Origin: Labrys monachus
GTDB taxonomy: Bacteria > Pseudomonadota > Alphaproteobacteria > Rhizobiales > Labraceae
Direction of reading: 5' to 3'
Length of the DNA stretch: 64,000 nt
Assembly: GCF_030814655.1 (NCBI RefSeq)
Contig: NZ_JAUSVK010000001.1
Location: 3,429,501 to 3,493,500 of the forward strand
This document shows, in pieces, positions 1 to 9,608 of the stretch. The notes under the pieces were generated by a model. The model was not told the DNA's origin, searched no databases, and saw nothing but the letters and a program-made list of their open reading frames with translations. Made by a program: the position numbers and the translations under genes. Each line of letters opens with the position of its first letter. Position 1 is the stretch's first letter.

Positions 1-1397
1 GCCCGGTGCCGCAGATGGTGGGCGGCGGCACCGTCCACTGGCAGGGCTGGCTGCCGCGCTTCACGCCGGACGATTTCCGCATGCGCACCGTGGCGGGCGA
101 CCTGCCGGGCGCCACCCTCGCCGACTGGCCCATCACCTATGACGAGCTCGAGCCCTATTATCTGAAGGTCGAATGGGCCTTCGGCGTGTCCGGCCAGGCC
201 GGTGCCAACCGGTTCGAGGGGCCGCGATCGGGCGGCTATCCCTGCCCGCCCATGCCGATGTCCCGCTACGCCCAGAAATTCCACCAGGGCTGCGCGGCCT
301 TGGGCTGGAACGCCTTCCCGACCCCGCAGGCCGCCCTCTCCCGCCCCTTCAACGGCCGCCGCGCCACGGTTGTGAGCGCCTTCGCCCAGCAGCACGGCGA
401 CCCGACCGGCACGCGCTCCTCCGCGCTCAACGTGTTCGTGCCCGACGCCGTCGCGACCGGCAATTACGACCTGCGGCCTGATTCCTATGTGCGGGAACTG
501 GTGCTCGACGGCCAGGGCAATATCAGGGCCGCCGTCTATGAGGATGCGCAGGGCGAGACCTTCGAGCAGGAGGCCGACATCTTCATCTTGGCCTGCGGCG
601 CGGTGGAGACGGCGCGGCTGCTGCTGCTGTCGCGGTCCGGCCGCTTCCCCAACGGCCTCGCCAACGGCAGCGACCTCGTCGGCCGCAACGCGACGTTCCA
701 CGAATATTCGGCCGCCGTCGGCACCTATGACGACCCGGTCTATGCCTGGGCCGGGGGCGGCTATGTCAGCGCCTCGACGTTCCAGCATTACGGCCACGAC
801 GAGTCCCGCGGTTTCGTCAGCGGCAGCCATGTTGCCGTCGCGGGCGTCGGCATCCCCCTGCCGATCAACTGGCACCTTCCGGGCGCGCCGTCCTGGGGCG
901 CCGAGGCCAAGAAGATCGACCGCGACTATTTCAGCCATTCGCTCGCCGTGGCGATGGTGCTGCACGACATGCCGCAGCACGACAACCGCGTCGACCTCGA
1001 CGACGAGGTCGTCGACGCCTGGGGCCTGCCGGTGGCGCGGGTGACGCTGAAGCCGCACAGGAACGATCTCGACCAGGGCCGCTACCTCATCGACCGCGGC
1101 GCCGACATCCTCCAGGCCAGCGGAGCCAAGGGCATCACCAAGGTCTATGCCGATCGCGTCACCGGCAACTGCTCCCACCAGCACGGCACGGCGCGGATGG
1201 GCAAGGATCCCGACGCGTCCGTTCTCGACCGGTGGTGCCGGGCGCACGAGGTCGCCAATCTCTACGCCGTCGACGGCTCCCCCTTCCCGACCGGCACCGG
1301 CGCCAATCCGACGCTCACCATCATGGCGAATGCCTGGCGCGTCGCCGACAGGATCATCGCCGAGCGTGGCCGCGCGCGCACGGCGCCGGAGCGATAG
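1..1397 (+). CDS. GMC-family FAD oxidoreductase, 5' end outside window
   Basis: This is the C-terminal part of a glucose-methanol-choline oxidoreductase, an FAD enzyme that oxidises alcohols, polyols or sugars. The reading frame is already open at base 3, so the GTG at position 6 is not the real start; the N-terminal FAD Rossmann motif lies upstream. Visible family marks are the GGGTVHWQG stretch at the left edge, a catalytic-histidine block CSHQHGTARMG near codon 390 of the fragment, and the typical C-terminal flavin block DGSPFPTGTGANPT. The substrate cannot be read from the sequence. It is followed by about 700 bases without a recognisable gene. Confidence 0.9.
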   Translation, partial: PVPQMVGGGTVHWQGWLPRFTPDDFRMRTVAGDLPGATLADWPITYDELEPYYLKVEWAFGVSGQAGANRFEGPRSGGYPCPPMPMSRYAQKFHQGCAALGWNAFPTPQAALSRPFNGRRATVVSAFAQQHGDPTGTRSSALNVFVPDAVATGNYDLRPDSYVRELVLDGQGNIRAAVYEDAQGETFEQEADIFILACGAVETARLLLLSRSGRFPNGLANGSDLVGRNATFHEYSAAVGTYDDPVYAWAGGGYVSASTFQHYGHDESRGFVSGSHVAVAGVGIPLPINWHLPGAPSWGAEAKKIDRDYFSHSLAVAMVLHDMPQHDNRVDLDDEVVDAWGLPVARVTLKPHRNDLDQGRYLIDRGADILQASGAKGITKVYADRVTGNCSHQHGTARMGKDPDASVLDRWCRAHEVANLYAVDGSPFPTGTGANPTLTIMANAWRVADRIIAERGRARTAPER

Positions 1398-2101
1398 CGG
1401 GCAAGGCATGCGTCGACGGCGCTGCGAGCGGCCGGGCCGGCGGTCGATCGCCGCCGGCTCGCCGCGCCGGCAGGGCCGGACGCGCCCAAGCCTCGCATAC
1501 AGAAGCCGCACATCCTGATTGTGCCGCGATCATGCCGAGAGTAGCGTTACCCGGCGCGGGTCCAACGGGAGAGGGGATGGAATGATCTTCCGCAGCTTTT
1601 CAATCAGGCTTCCGGCCCCTATTCCGATCCTCTCGCGAGCCGCTGCGGCGGCGAAGCCTTGATCATCTATCCCGTCCGCCTGCCACTTCGAAGGCGGGAC
1701 CGGCAGCCTGAAGGTGGTCGAATCATGATCCCGTGGAGTATCGGCGCGATTCTCGACTGCCGAGGAGAGGCTCGCCGGCCCGGCCGAACTGCCGAACGGA
1801 CCGGCCGGGCGACAGATCGCGGCAACCGGACGGTATTGATGCTCGAAGCCACGATCCCTTCTCCAGAATTAAGCCTTTATACTGGTGCTTCCACTCTGGC
1901 GTTTCAGCCCGGCCGGTGGTAAGTGAGGTGTCATTCCTCGCGCTGTGGTCCGCCGTGAACGAAATGATTTTTCAGCGCTTCACGCCGGCCGCATCGAAAT
2001 CGCCGAATGCCCGACAGATCTTTGCCAGAGACCGTGTAACCTTCGTATACTTCAAGGTGCCTGCCGATGGATAGAATATACCGGAAGGAAAGACGGGACC
2101 T
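1398..2101. other. Non-coding stretch, nothing recognised
   Basis: I find no supported gene, RNA gene or mobile element here. Short open frames exist on both strands but none has a ribosome site joined to protein-like composition. The only local structures are a weak inverted repeat (CCGCCT/AGGCGG near 1677-1696) and a GTATAC hexamer near 2046. The last 40 bases are the leader of the small gene that follows. Confidence 0.6.
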
Positions 2102-2317
2102 ATGCTTCAGCTAGATGCTCGCCAGCGTGCCGCCATGCACAGCATGATCGCCGAGGACATCGTGGCTTTTGCTGGCCGCCGTGACCTGATCGGCGCCCAG
2201 GAACTGCACGAGATCTGCGAGGATCTCCACAGCATGCTCGACACGCTCGCCGAGAACGAGATCGACGTCTTCTTCATGCGCATGCAACTCAACGGCGCCT
2301 ACGCTTCCATGGCTTGA
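2102..2317 (+). CDS. Small hypothetical protein (71 aa)
   Basis: A 71-residue, probably helical protein that I do not recognise. An ATG at 2102 follows a purine-rich GGAAGGAAAG ribosome site with normal spacing, which makes the frame believable despite its size. The sequence is rich in Glu, Asp, Met and Leu (for example ELHEICEDLHSMLDTL), has no signal peptide and no membrane segment. The gene stands alone between two long gaps, so context gives no function. Other frames across the same bases lack a start with a ribosome site. Confidence 0.6.
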   Translation: MLQLDARQRAAMHSMIAEDIVAFAGRRDLIGAQELHEICEDLHSMLDTLAENEIDVFFMRMQLNGAYASMA

Positions 2318-2905
2318 GCAATCAAGCGGAAGTCCGACGGGTTCGGCGCCTCGCGGGCCGTCGAAGACCTGTCCCGACAAGGCCCTCCCGGCCATGACGT
2401 GAACAAGTAAAGAAGCGGCGTTCCCGCCCCGGCGCCACGTTCGGCCGGAGCTTCGAACGTTCGCGGCTTTTCCCTGTCCAGACGTGCATCGAGGCTGCCC
2501 GGAATCGGCCCGACTTTGTCAACAAGCGGAAAATCGCGCCCTTCCACCCTTTGAAACCGGCATCCGAGGCGCTCCGAACGGCAGCCTGCCGAAAAGCCCG
2601 CGGTTTCGATCGACAATCGCCCCCACCGCTGCCGGGCCGGCATCCACGGACGGTATACGCGGGATTCGCGCGCCCCCCCCGCCCTCCCCGATCGTCGCTT
2701 CGCCGAGCCGAGCATGTTCCGTGCCGGACCGGAGGCCCGAATACCGAGGTTTTGCGAGGCTCCGGAGACCGCACGCCGGATCGACGGCAATGCTGATCCT
2801 GTCGCAGGCACGGCTCGCCGGGGCGCCTGCCCTCTGCAGCAACGCGCCTCGCCCCCCCGGACCGACAGCGCCGCGATGCGCGTTCTCGCCCCCCGATTTC
2901 TCGTG

Positions 2906-2934
2906 TTGACAGCGCCGACGGCTCCGTCTACCAA
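2906..2934 (+). promoter_or_regulatory. Candidate sigma-70 type promoter
   Basis: A perfect TTGACA (2906-2911) is followed after 17 bases by TACCAA (2929-2934), a weak -10 box. It lies about 160 bases upstream of the binding-protein start and directly before the palindrome at 2944, an arrangement expected for repression. Only the -35 box is strong, so this is tentative. Confidence 0.35.
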
Positions 2935-2943
2935 AGTTTGGTG

Positions 2944-2971
2944 TATATTTCAGGTACTGAAATATATTTCA
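2944..2971. promoter_or_regulatory. Overlapping palindromic operator
   Basis: Two perfect inverted repeats overlap. TATATTTCAG (2944-2953) and CTGAAATATA (2957-2966) are exact complements around a GTA spacer, and TGAAATATATTTCA (2958-2971) is an unbroken 14-base palindrome. This AT-rich block stands out in GC-rich DNA just after a candidate promoter. TGAA...TTCA symmetry is known for some SorC/DeoR-family sites, and a SorC-family regulator is encoded at 6832-7833 in the same operon, so it is the likely ligand. The pairing is inferred. Confidence 0.7.
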
Positions 2972-3091
2972 CACCCGGTCGGACTGGAGGGGCCGTCCCC
3001 TTCAGGTCGACCCTCGGGGAGGCCTCGATACCGCCGGCAAAGACGGCCGAACCGGGCAGCCGGCGGTCCGAAGAACAACAGGGAGGAATCA

Positions 3092-4138
3092 ATGCGAATG
3101 AAGTCCAGACATGCCGTGTGCGGTACGCTGCTGGCGCTCGGCGTCGCCGCTTCGGCGTCTCAGGCCATGGCCCAGGACACACCGCAGGAGTCGGCGTTCC
3201 GGTGCAAGCCGGGCGAGACCTATGTGATGAACGTCATGGTGACCGGCGTCGAATACTGGTTTCCGGTGTATGAGATGTTCAAGCAGGCCGCCCACGAGAT
3301 GGGCTGCAAGACGGTCTATACCGGCACACCCGAATATGACGTGACCAAGCAGCTCGCCAGCTTCCAGCAGGTGCTGGCCACCCATCCGGCGGGCATCCTG
3401 CTTCACCCCATGAATCCGGATCCCTTCATCGAACCCATCAACCAGGCGGCCGACGCGGGCATTCCCGTGGTCACCTTCGCCGCGGATTCACCGAACAGCA
3501 AGCGTGTCGCCTATGTGACGTCGGACAATTTCCGCGAGGGCCATATCGCGGCCGACACGGTGGCGACGGCGGTGGGCGAGGAGGGCGAATATGCCGTGCT
3601 GGAGAATCCGGGCCAGGACAACCACGACCGCCGGGTCTCCGCGTTCATCGAGGAGATGACGCAGAAGCATCCGAAGATGAAGCTGGTCGCACGGGCCGCC
3701 ACCAACCAGGACCCGACCAAGGCCTACACCGCCGTCCAGAGCATGGCCCAGGCCCATCCCAATCTGAAGGCCGTCTTCATGCCGGAGGCCAGCTCGGCCA
3801 TCGGCGCGGCACAGGCGGCCCTGGAGACCGGCGGCCAGATCAAGGTGTTCTGCGTCGACGTCAACGCCAAGGTCCTCGACCTCGTCAAGCAGGGCCAGAT
3901 GCTGGGCGCCATCGATCCGAACCAGGGCGTGCAGGGCTATATGGGCTTCATGATGCTGTTCCTGGCGGCGCATCCCCAGCTCATCGACCCGATGAACGAC
4001 TACAAGCGCACGGGCGTCAATCCCTTCACCCTGCCGATCATCGACAACGGCCTCGCCATCGTCACGAAGGACAATGCCGATGACTTCCGCTGGGACGCCT
4101 ATCTGAAGCGTCGCGGCACCAAGGGCATCGAGGAATAG
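3092..4138 (+). CDS. Sugar/polyol ABC transporter, periplasmic binding protein
   Basis: A 348-residue periplasmic binding protein of the RbsB type (Peripla_BP_4) that would deliver a sugar or polyol to the importer encoded next. Residues 1-27 are a classic signal peptide (basic start, hydrophobic core, ending AMA before QD). The ATG at 3092 follows a GGGAGGA ribosome site at 3081-3087; a second ATG at 3098 would fit the spacing equally well. Two-lobed family marks are seen, such as [12 protein letters not shown] and [12 protein letters not shown]. It leads an operon running to 13.7 kb and is separated from the ATPase gene by an intergenic repeat. The ligand is unknown. Confidence 0.9.
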   Translation: MRMKSRHAVCGTLLALGVAASASQAMAQDTPQESAFRCKPGETYVMNVMVTGVEYWFPVYEMFKQAAHEMGCKTVYTGTPEYDVTKQLASFQQVLATHPAGILLHPMNPDPFIEPINQAADAGIPVVTFAADSPNSKRVAYVTSDNFREGHIAADTVATAVGEEGEYAVLENPGQDNHDRRVSAFIEEMTQKHPKMKLVARAATNQDPTKAYTAVQSMAQAHPNLKAVFMPEASSAIGAAQAALETGGQIKVFCVDVNAKVLDLVKQGQMLGAIDPNQGVQGYMGFMMLFLAAHPQLIDPMNDYKRTGVNPFTLPIIDNGLAIVTKDNADDFRWDAYLKRRGTKGIEE

Positions 4139-4150
4139 AGCCCTTCCCCG

Positions 4151-4250
4151 GAGCAAAGCGCGTTTCCGCGGAGACGCATCTTGCTCCAACTCCTTGTTTT
4201 CAAGCGTCTTGCCATTCTCGCCGATTCGGGCGGATCGCAAAACGCTTCGG
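4151..4250 (+). repeat. Dispersed intergenic repeat, copy 1
   Basis: About 100 bases that align along their whole length, with scattered substitutions and small gaps, with 61363-61465 in the same orientation. Shared blocks include GCAAA, CGCGGA/GGCGGA, GCGTCTT and CGCAAAACG. The first third can fold (GCGTTTC with GAGACGC around a CGCG loop, using one G-U pair). Here it fills the gap between binding-protein and ATPase genes and could tune the downstream message. Both copies are intergenic. Confidence 0.7.
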
Positions 4251-4302
4251 GGCATGGGCCGTATCCCTCGGCCCATGCCGGTTCCCCGTCGAGGCGACAG
4301 CC

Positions 4303-5814
4303 ATGCCACAAGACTCCCTCCTCAGCATCCGCTCGCTCTCGAAGGCCTATGGGCCCGTCAGGGCCCTGAGCGACGTGCAATTCGACCTGCGGGCCGGCGA
4401 GATCCACGCGCTCGCCGGCGAGAACGGCGCCGGCAAGTCGACGCTGATGAAGATCATCAGCGGCATCGTCACCCCCGACGAGGGCGAGATCCGCATCGAC
4501 GGCGAACTGGTTGTGCTCGACAGCGCGGCGAAGGCCCTCTCGCTCGGGATCGGCCTCGTGCACCAGGAAATCGTCCTGTGTCCGGACGTCACCGTCGCCG
4601 AAAACATCCTGATGGCCGCGACCGCGCGCCGGCGGACCCTGTTCATGAACTACCGCGCGCTCGAAGCCAGGGCGCGGCAGGCGATGAACCGGCTCGCTCC
4701 CATTCCCGTGGACACGCTCGTGGGTTCCCTGCCCATCTCGCACCAGCAACTCGTCGAAATCGCCAAGGCGCTCACTCTCGATTGCAGGATTCTCATCCTC
4801 GACGAGCCGACGGCGGCGCTGACCGAACGCGAGACGGACAGCCTCTTCGCCATCCTGCGCGAGCTTCGCGCCGAGGGCGTGGCGATCATCTATATCAGCC
4901 ACCGCATGGCGGAAATCTTCGCGTTGTGCGACCGCATCACTGTGTTCCGCGACGGCCGCTACATCGGCACGGAGGACATCGCCTCGACGACGCCGGAGCA
5001 GGTCGTCACCCGCATGGTGGGCCGGCAGATCGAGAACCTCTATCCCCCCAAATCCGCCGCACCGCCCGGCGCGCCCCTCCTCGAAGTGCGCGGCCTGGCC
5101 GGCGACCGCTTCCGAAGCGTCGATTTCGATGTCGGTATCGGGGAGATCGTCGGTTTTGCCGGCCTCATCGGCGCCGGACGCAGCGAGATCGTCAAGGCTG
5201 TCTGCGGTCTCTATCCGCGCAGCGCCGGCACGTTGACCCTGCGTGGCAAGCCGGTTGCGTTCCACGGCTACGCGGATGCCGTGGCCGAAGGCGTGGTCTA
5301 TCTCTCGGAGAATCGAAAGACCGAGGGCGTCTTCCTCGATCTGTCCATCGCCGCCAATATTTCCGCGCTGGATCTCGGCCGCGTGTCGAGCCGGCTCGGA
5401 GCGCTCGATTTCCGCAAGGAGACGAACCAGGCCCGACTGCTGGGACGCCGCGTCAATCTGAAGGCGGGCAGCCTCTCCGATCCCGTCTCGACGCTCAGCG
5501 GCGGCAACCAGCAGAAGGTCGCCATCGCCAAGATGCTGTCGGTCGACCCCGCCCTGGTCTTTCTCGACGAGCCGACGCGGGGCGTCGACGTCGGCGCCAA
5601 GTCGGAAATCCATCGCATCCTGCGCGATCTGTGCAATGCCGGCGTCGGAGTCGTCGTGATCTCCTCCGAACTGCCCGAGTTGATCGGCCTGTGCGACCGC
5701 ATCCTCGTCGTTCACGAAGGCGGCATCGCCGGCACGGTCGAAGGCGAGGACATGACCGAAGAAACCATCATCCGCCTCGCATCGGGATTGAGCCCGAATG
5801 CCCGTGCGGCCTGA
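4303..5814 (+). CDS. Sugar ABC transporter, tandem ATPase (RbsA type)
   Basis: A 503-residue cytoplasmic ATPase with two fused nucleotide-binding domains that powers the importer formed with the 3092 and 5837 products. Domain 1 has Walker [10 protein letters not shown] (about residues 39-47) and Walker [12 protein letters not shown]; domain 2 has the degenerate P-loop GLIGAGRSE usual in this family, signature LSGGNQQK and Walker [15 protein letters not shown]. Length is normal. The ATG at 4303 follows GAGGCGACAGCC. It is adjacent to the permease gene. Confidence 0.93.
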   Translation: MPQDSLLSIRSLSKAYGPVRALSDVQFDLRAGEIHALAGENGAGKSTLMKIISGIVTPDEGEIRIDGELVVLDSAAKALSLGIGLVHQEIVLCPDVTVAENILMAATARRRTLFMNYRALEARARQAMNRLAPIPVDTLVGSLPISHQQLVEIAKALTLDCRILILDEPTAALTERETDSLFAILRELRAEGVAIIYISHRMAEIFALCDRITVFRDGRYIGTEDIASTTPEQVVTRMVGRQIENLYPPKSAAPPGAPLLEVRGLAGDRFRSVDFDVGIGEIVGFAGLIGAGRSEIVKAVCGLYPRSAGTLTLRGKPVAFHGYADAVAEGVVYLSENRKTEGVFLDLSIAANISALDLGRVSSRLGALDFRKETNQARLLGRRVNLKAGSLSDPVSTLSGGNQQKVAIAKMLSVDPALVFLDEPTRGVDVGAKSEIHRILRDLCNAGVGVVVISSELPELIGLCDRILVVHEGGIAGTVEGEDMTEETIIRLASGLSPNARAA

Positions 5815-5836
5815 AATGCGACAGGAGGATACGCGC

Positions 5837-6826
5837 ATGGCCGTTGGCGACATGCCCATCACATCGACTGAACCGAAGGCGCGCCGGATGAACCTGCACA
5901 GCATGCGCGAGGGCGGCCTCATCGTCATCATCCTCGCGATCTGCATCGCGATGTCCTTCGCTTCGCCCTACTTCATGACATGGGGCAACGTGAAGGCGAT
6001 GATGCTGTCCTTTGCGGTCGACGGCATCGTCGTGGTGGGCATGACGATCCTCCTGATCGTCGGCGGCATCGACCTTTCCGTCGGTTCGGTGGTCTGTCTT
6101 TCGATGACGGTGAGCGGCTCGCTCTTCCTCGCCGGCGCCGCGCCATGGCTGGCGAGCATCGGCGGCATCGCCGCCGCTGCGCTGGTCGGCGTGTGCATGG
6201 GCCTGTGCGTCACCATGGTGGGGCTGAGCTACTTCATCACCTCCCTGGCGTTCATGGTCATCGCCCGCGGCCTGAGCATGCTCATCACCCAGGGCACGCC
6301 GCTCTCGCTGTTCACGCTGCCCCCGACGTTCAAGTTCATCGGCCAGGGCACCATCGAGGGCGTCCCCTTCGTCATCGTCATCTTCGTCGTCATCGCGCTG
6401 ATCTTCGACGTGCTGCTGCGGCGCGCCACCGTGTTCCGCCGATTCCTCTATACGGGGAGCAACGAACAGGCCGCCCGCTATTCCGGCATCAACGTCAAGC
6501 GTGTCAAATTCGGCGCGACGGTGCTCTGCTCCGGCTTGGCCGGCCTCGCCGGGGTGATCTACATGGCGCGCTTCGGATCGGCGACGCCGACATTCGGGGT
6601 GGGCATGGAACTCAACGTCATCGCGGCGGCCGTCATCGGCGGCGCGAGCCTCAACGGCGGATCGGGCTCTATCCTCGGCGCCGTCCTGGGCGTGGCACTC
6701 CTGTCGATCGTCTCTTCTTCACTCCTTCTTCTCGACGTATCCGTCTACTGGCAGGACATGATCCGCGGCTGCATTCTGCTCGCGGCCGTCGCAGCAGATC
6801 ATTTCATGCAGAAACGCAAAGCGTGA
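5837..6826 (+). CDS. Sugar ABC transporter permease (RbsC type)
   Basis: A 329-residue inner-membrane permease with many hydrophobic segments and the family motif GGIDLSVGS. The start is placed at ATG 5837 because ACAGGAGGA (5821-5829) sits just before it; the upstream in-frame ATG at 5798 would overlap the ATPase gene and lacks a good site. It is the only permease gene here, so a homodimer is expected. The stop overlaps a possible GTG start of the regulator gene (GTGA at 6823). Confidence 0.92.
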   Translation: MAVGDMPITSTEPKARRMNLHSMREGGLIVIILAICIAMSFASPYFMTWGNVKAMMLSFAVDGIVVVGMTILLIVGGIDLSVGSVVCLSMTVSGSLFLAGAAPWLASIGGIAAAALVGVCMGLCVTMVGLSYFITSLAFMVIARGLSMLITQGTPLSLFTLPPTFKFIGQGTIEGVPFVIVIFVVIALIFDVLLRRATVFRRFLYTGSNEQAARYSGINVKRVKFGATVLCSGLAGLAGVIYMARFGSATPTFGVGMELNVIAAAVIGGASLNGGSGSILGAVLGVALLSIVSSSLLLLDVSVYWQDMIRGCILLAAVAADHFMQKRKA

Positions 6827-6831
6827 GCCGT

Positions 6832-7833
6832 ATGCGCATCGAAGGTAGCAAGGACGCCGCCCCCCGGGCCCTGGACTATGCGGTCGCCCGAACGATCTAC
6901 AAGGTCCTGCTGATGTATTATCAGGAGCAGCGCACGCAGGCCGATATCGGCAAGATCATCGGCCAGTCCGCCGCGACGGTCAACCGACTGATCAAGCAGG
7001 GCCGCGACGCCGGCATGGTGGAGATCACCATCTCGCCCCTGTTCGATTTCCAGCATGAACTGGAACGGCGCCTCACGGCGGAGACCGGCCTGGAGGAGGC
7101 GCTCGTCGTCCCCGCCGAATTCGACGACCAGGATCTCGTGCTGAGGGCGGTGGGGCAGGCCGCGGCCCATTACCTCCTGTCCCGGCTCAAGGACGGCGAC
7201 ACCATCTGCATCAGCGGCGGCAAGGGCGTCTCCGCGGTGGTCGAAGGCCTCAGGACCACCCGCTCCTACAAGGCGAGCGTGGTGCCCGCCACCGGTCTCG
7301 TCCAGGGCCGGCACTACATCGACGTCAACCACGTCGCGTCCGAACTCGCCGGCCGTCTGGGGGGAACGGCCTATCAGATCCATGCGCCGATGTTCGCCGA
7401 TTCCGACGAGCAGCGGGACATGCTGCGCGGGGTGAGCGCGGTCGCCGACGTCCTGGACCGTGCGCGAAAGGCTTCGATCGCGCTGGTCGGCATCGGGTCC
7501 GTCCTGGCGGCGGGGTCGAGCTATCTCGACTTCGCGCTGCGCACCTGGAGTCCGAAGGATAGGGCCATGATCTCGAACGCCGGCGCGCAGGGCGAGGTCA
7601 TCGCCAATCTCCTGGATGCGACCGGCGCCCTCGCCCCCTATCCGCGCAACGCGCTGCTGGTCGGCCTGGCGCCCGACGATCTCAGGCGGATCCCATGCAC
7701 GATCGGCGTCGCCGCCGGCCCCGCCAAGGTCGCTCCCATCTGCAGCGTCCTGCGCGGAGGCTATCTCAAAACGCTGGTCACCGATGAACGGACCGCGTCC
7801 GCGGTCCTGGACAGCATGCAAGAAAAATCATGA
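6832..7833 (+). CDS. SorC/DeoR-family sugar-responsive transcriptional regulator
   Basis: A 333-residue regulator with an N-terminal helix-turn-helix (about residues 32-63, RTQADIGKIIG...TVNRLIKQG) and a C-terminal sugar-phosphate-binding domain of the SorC family (Pfam Sugar-bind), with motifs such as ICISGGKGV and ALVGIGSV. Family members (EryD, LsrR, DeoR of Bacillus) sense a phosphorylated pathway intermediate. I use ATG 6832; a GTG at 6823 overlapping the permease stop is an alternative. Its likely target is the palindrome at 2944-2971, so it probably controls its own operon. Confidence 0.88.
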   Translation: MRIEGSKDAAPRALDYAVARTIYKVLLMYYQEQRTQADIGKIIGQSAATVNRLIKQGRDAGMVEITISPLFDFQHELERRLTAETGLEEALVVPAEFDDQDLVLRAVGQAAAHYLLSRLKDGDTICISGGKGVSAVVEGLRTTRSYKASVVPATGLVQGRHYIDVNHVASELAGRLGGTAYQIHAPMFADSDEQRDMLRGVSAVADVLDRARKASIALVGIGSVLAAGSSYLDFALRTWSPKDRAMISNAGAQGEVIANLLDATGALAPYPRNALLVGLAPDDLRRIPCTIGVAAGPAKVAPICSVLRGGYLKTLVTDERTASAVLDSMQEKS

Positions 7834-9608
7834 CACAGACTGGCTCGACCGAGTTTCGACGATCGCCATCGACACGGGAGCAGCGAAAGGCGCGCCTGCG
7901 CGCCGATCCCTCGCCGCAGGTGCTGGTCGTCGGCGGCGGCATCAACGGCATCGGCACCTTCCGCGAACTGGCGCTGCAGGGCGTGAAGGTCCTGCTGGCG
8001 GAGAAGGGCGACTTCTGCTCGGGCGCCAGCAGCGCACCGTCCCGGATGATCCATGGCGGCCTGCGCTATCTGGAGAACGGCGAATTCTCGCTGGTGCGCG
8101 AATCGCTGCTGGAACGCAACCGCCTGCTCACCAATGCGCCCCATTACGTATCGCCCCTGCCGACCACGGTGCCGATCTTCGATTATCTCTCGGGCGCGCT
8201 CGGCGCCGCCGCGCGCTTCGTCGGCCTGTCGGAAGGCAATGCGCGCCGCGGCGCCCTCGTCATCAAGCTCGGCCTCACGCTCTACGACATCCTGACGCGG
8301 CACAACCGCCTGATGCCGACGCACCGCTTCTCGGGTTCCCGCGAGACGCGGCGGCGCTGGCCGGACTTCGCGCCGGAGATCAAGTGCTCCGCCACCTATT
8401 ACGACGCGCATATCAGCTACCCCGAGAGGCTGGGGCTGGAACTCGTCCAGGATACCCTCTCGGCCTGCCCCGACGCCTCGGCGCTCAACTATGCCGGCGT
8501 CGAAGCCATCGAGGGCGGCAAGGTCGTCGTCCGCGACATGTTGACGGGAGAGCGCTTCGCCGTGTCGCCGGCCTATGTCGTCAACGCCGCCGGCGCGTGG
8601 ATCGACGGCGTCAACGGCCGCATGCTGGGGGGGCGGGCCGAGAAGCGGCTGATCGGCGGCACCAAGGGCTCCCACCTCGTCGTGCGCAACGAGCGCCTGC
8701 TGCGCGAGCTCGGCGACAACATGGTCTATTACGAGAACCAGGAAGGCCGCGTCTGCATCATGTTCGCCCATTTCGGCAACGTGCTCGTCGGCTCCACCGA
8801 CATCCGCGTCGACAATCCGGAGACGGTGCGCTGCGAAGCGGACGAGCAGGCCTACATGCTGGAATCCGTGCGTACCGTCTTCCCGAATATCCGCATCGCG
8901 CCCGAGCAGATCCTCTACACCTATAGCGGCGTGCGCCCGTTGCCCTATCGCGAAGGCGGCGCCACCGGCACCATTTCACGCGACCACTCCTTCCATCGCC
9001 GGGCGGCGACGGCCGAGTGCCCCTTCCCCATCCTTTCCCTCATCGGCGGCAAATGGACGACCTTCCGCGCCTTCGGCGAACAGGCGGCGGACCAGGTGCT
9101 GAAGGACCTCGACATGGCGCGCCGCCGGAGCACCCGCGAACTCGCCATCGGCGGCGGGCGGGAGTTTCCCCGCACGCCCGAGGCGCGCGGCGAGTGGATC
9201 CGGCGGGTGTCGCAGGAAACCGGGCTGGCGCCGCACCGGATCGAAGAGCTCCTTCCGCGCTACGGAAGCGCCGCGCGCGAGGTGGCGGCCTTCATCGCCG
9301 CCGGGGCCGACGCACCGCTCGCCACCCTCCCCGACTACAGCCGCCGGGAGATCCTCCGCATCATACGCCACGAGGACGTCGAGACGCCCGAGGACATCCT
9401 GGTCCGGCGCACCGCGGTGGCGATCGCAGGCCGTCTGACCCTGGCGGTCGTCGAGGAGGTCACCGGTATTCTCGCCGAGGATCGCCGATGGGCCGAGGCG
9501 GAGCGCGAGAAGGCGCTGCGCGACACCGTGGCGTCGCTGAGCGCCAGGCACGGCTTCGTTCCTCCTTCCCGATCACTCCAGGACGTCGAAAGAAATAGGA
9601 TAGCGTGA
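7830..9608 (+). CDS. GlpD-like FAD-dependent polyol-phosphate dehydrogenase
   Basis: A 592-residue flavoprotein of the aerobic glycerol-3-phosphate dehydrogenase family. The FAD Rossmann motif VLVVGGGINGIGTF begins at residue 31 and the family block SRMIHGGLRYLENGEF follows. Length suits GlpD with its C-terminal domain. GlpD relatives also oxidise other polyol phosphates, for example EryB acting on erythritol phosphate. With an FGGY kinase and aldolases alongside, a phosphorylated polyol is a more likely substrate than glycerol-3-phosphate, but this is inference. ATGA overlaps the regulator stop, so translation is coupled. Confidence 0.85.
   Translation: MTQTGSTEFRRSPSTREQRKARLRADPSPQVLVVGGGINGIGTFRELALQGVKVLLAEKGDFCSGASSAPSRMIHGGLRYLENGEFSLVRESLLERNRLLTNAPHYVSPLPTTVPIFDYLSGALGAAARFVGLSEGNARRGALVIKLGLTLYDILTRHNRLMPTHRFSGSRETRRRWPDFAPEIKCSATYYDAHISYPERLGLELVQDTLSACPDASALNYAGVEAIEGGKVVVRDMLTGERFAVSPAYVVNAAGAWIDGVNGRMLGGRAEKRLIGGTKGSHLVVRNERLLRELGDNMVYYENQEGRVCIMFAHFGNVLVGSTDIRVDNPETVRCEADEQAYMLESVRTVFPNIRIAPEQILYTYSGVRPLPYREGGATGTISRDHSFHRRAATAECPFPILSLIGGKWTTFRAFGEQAADQVLKDLDMARRRSTRELAIGGGREFPRTPEARGEWIRRVSQETGLAPHRIEELLPRYGSAAREVAAFIAAGADAPLATLPDYSRREILRIIRHEDVETPEDILVRRTAVAIAGRLTLAVVEEVTGILAEDRRWAEAEREKALRDTVASLSARHGFVPPSRSLQDVERNRIA

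Larger units (their letters stand above)
2318..3091. other. Long leader region of the 3.1 kb sugar-transport operon
   Basis: There is no convincing gene in these 774 bases; several overlapping open frames on both strands look like GC-rich noise. The last 190 bases hold a candidate promoter and a strong AT-rich palindrome (listed separately), so the region most likely carries the control signals of the downstream operon. Confidence 0.6.

Noticed and set aside
2318-3090. Several 80-210 codon frames on both strands between 2.3 and 3.1 kb
   Set aside because: They overlap each other, lack ribosome sites and are Arg/Pro/Ala-rich. The in-frame extension upstream of the binding-protein start is also excluded by the clear signal peptide at 3092.
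4099-5946. A 615-codon open frame antisense to the sugar ATPase gene
   Set aside because: It covers the complement of a clear double ATPase. Its translation is Asp/Gly/Arg/His-rich without domain motifs, as expected for the shadow of a GC-rich gene.
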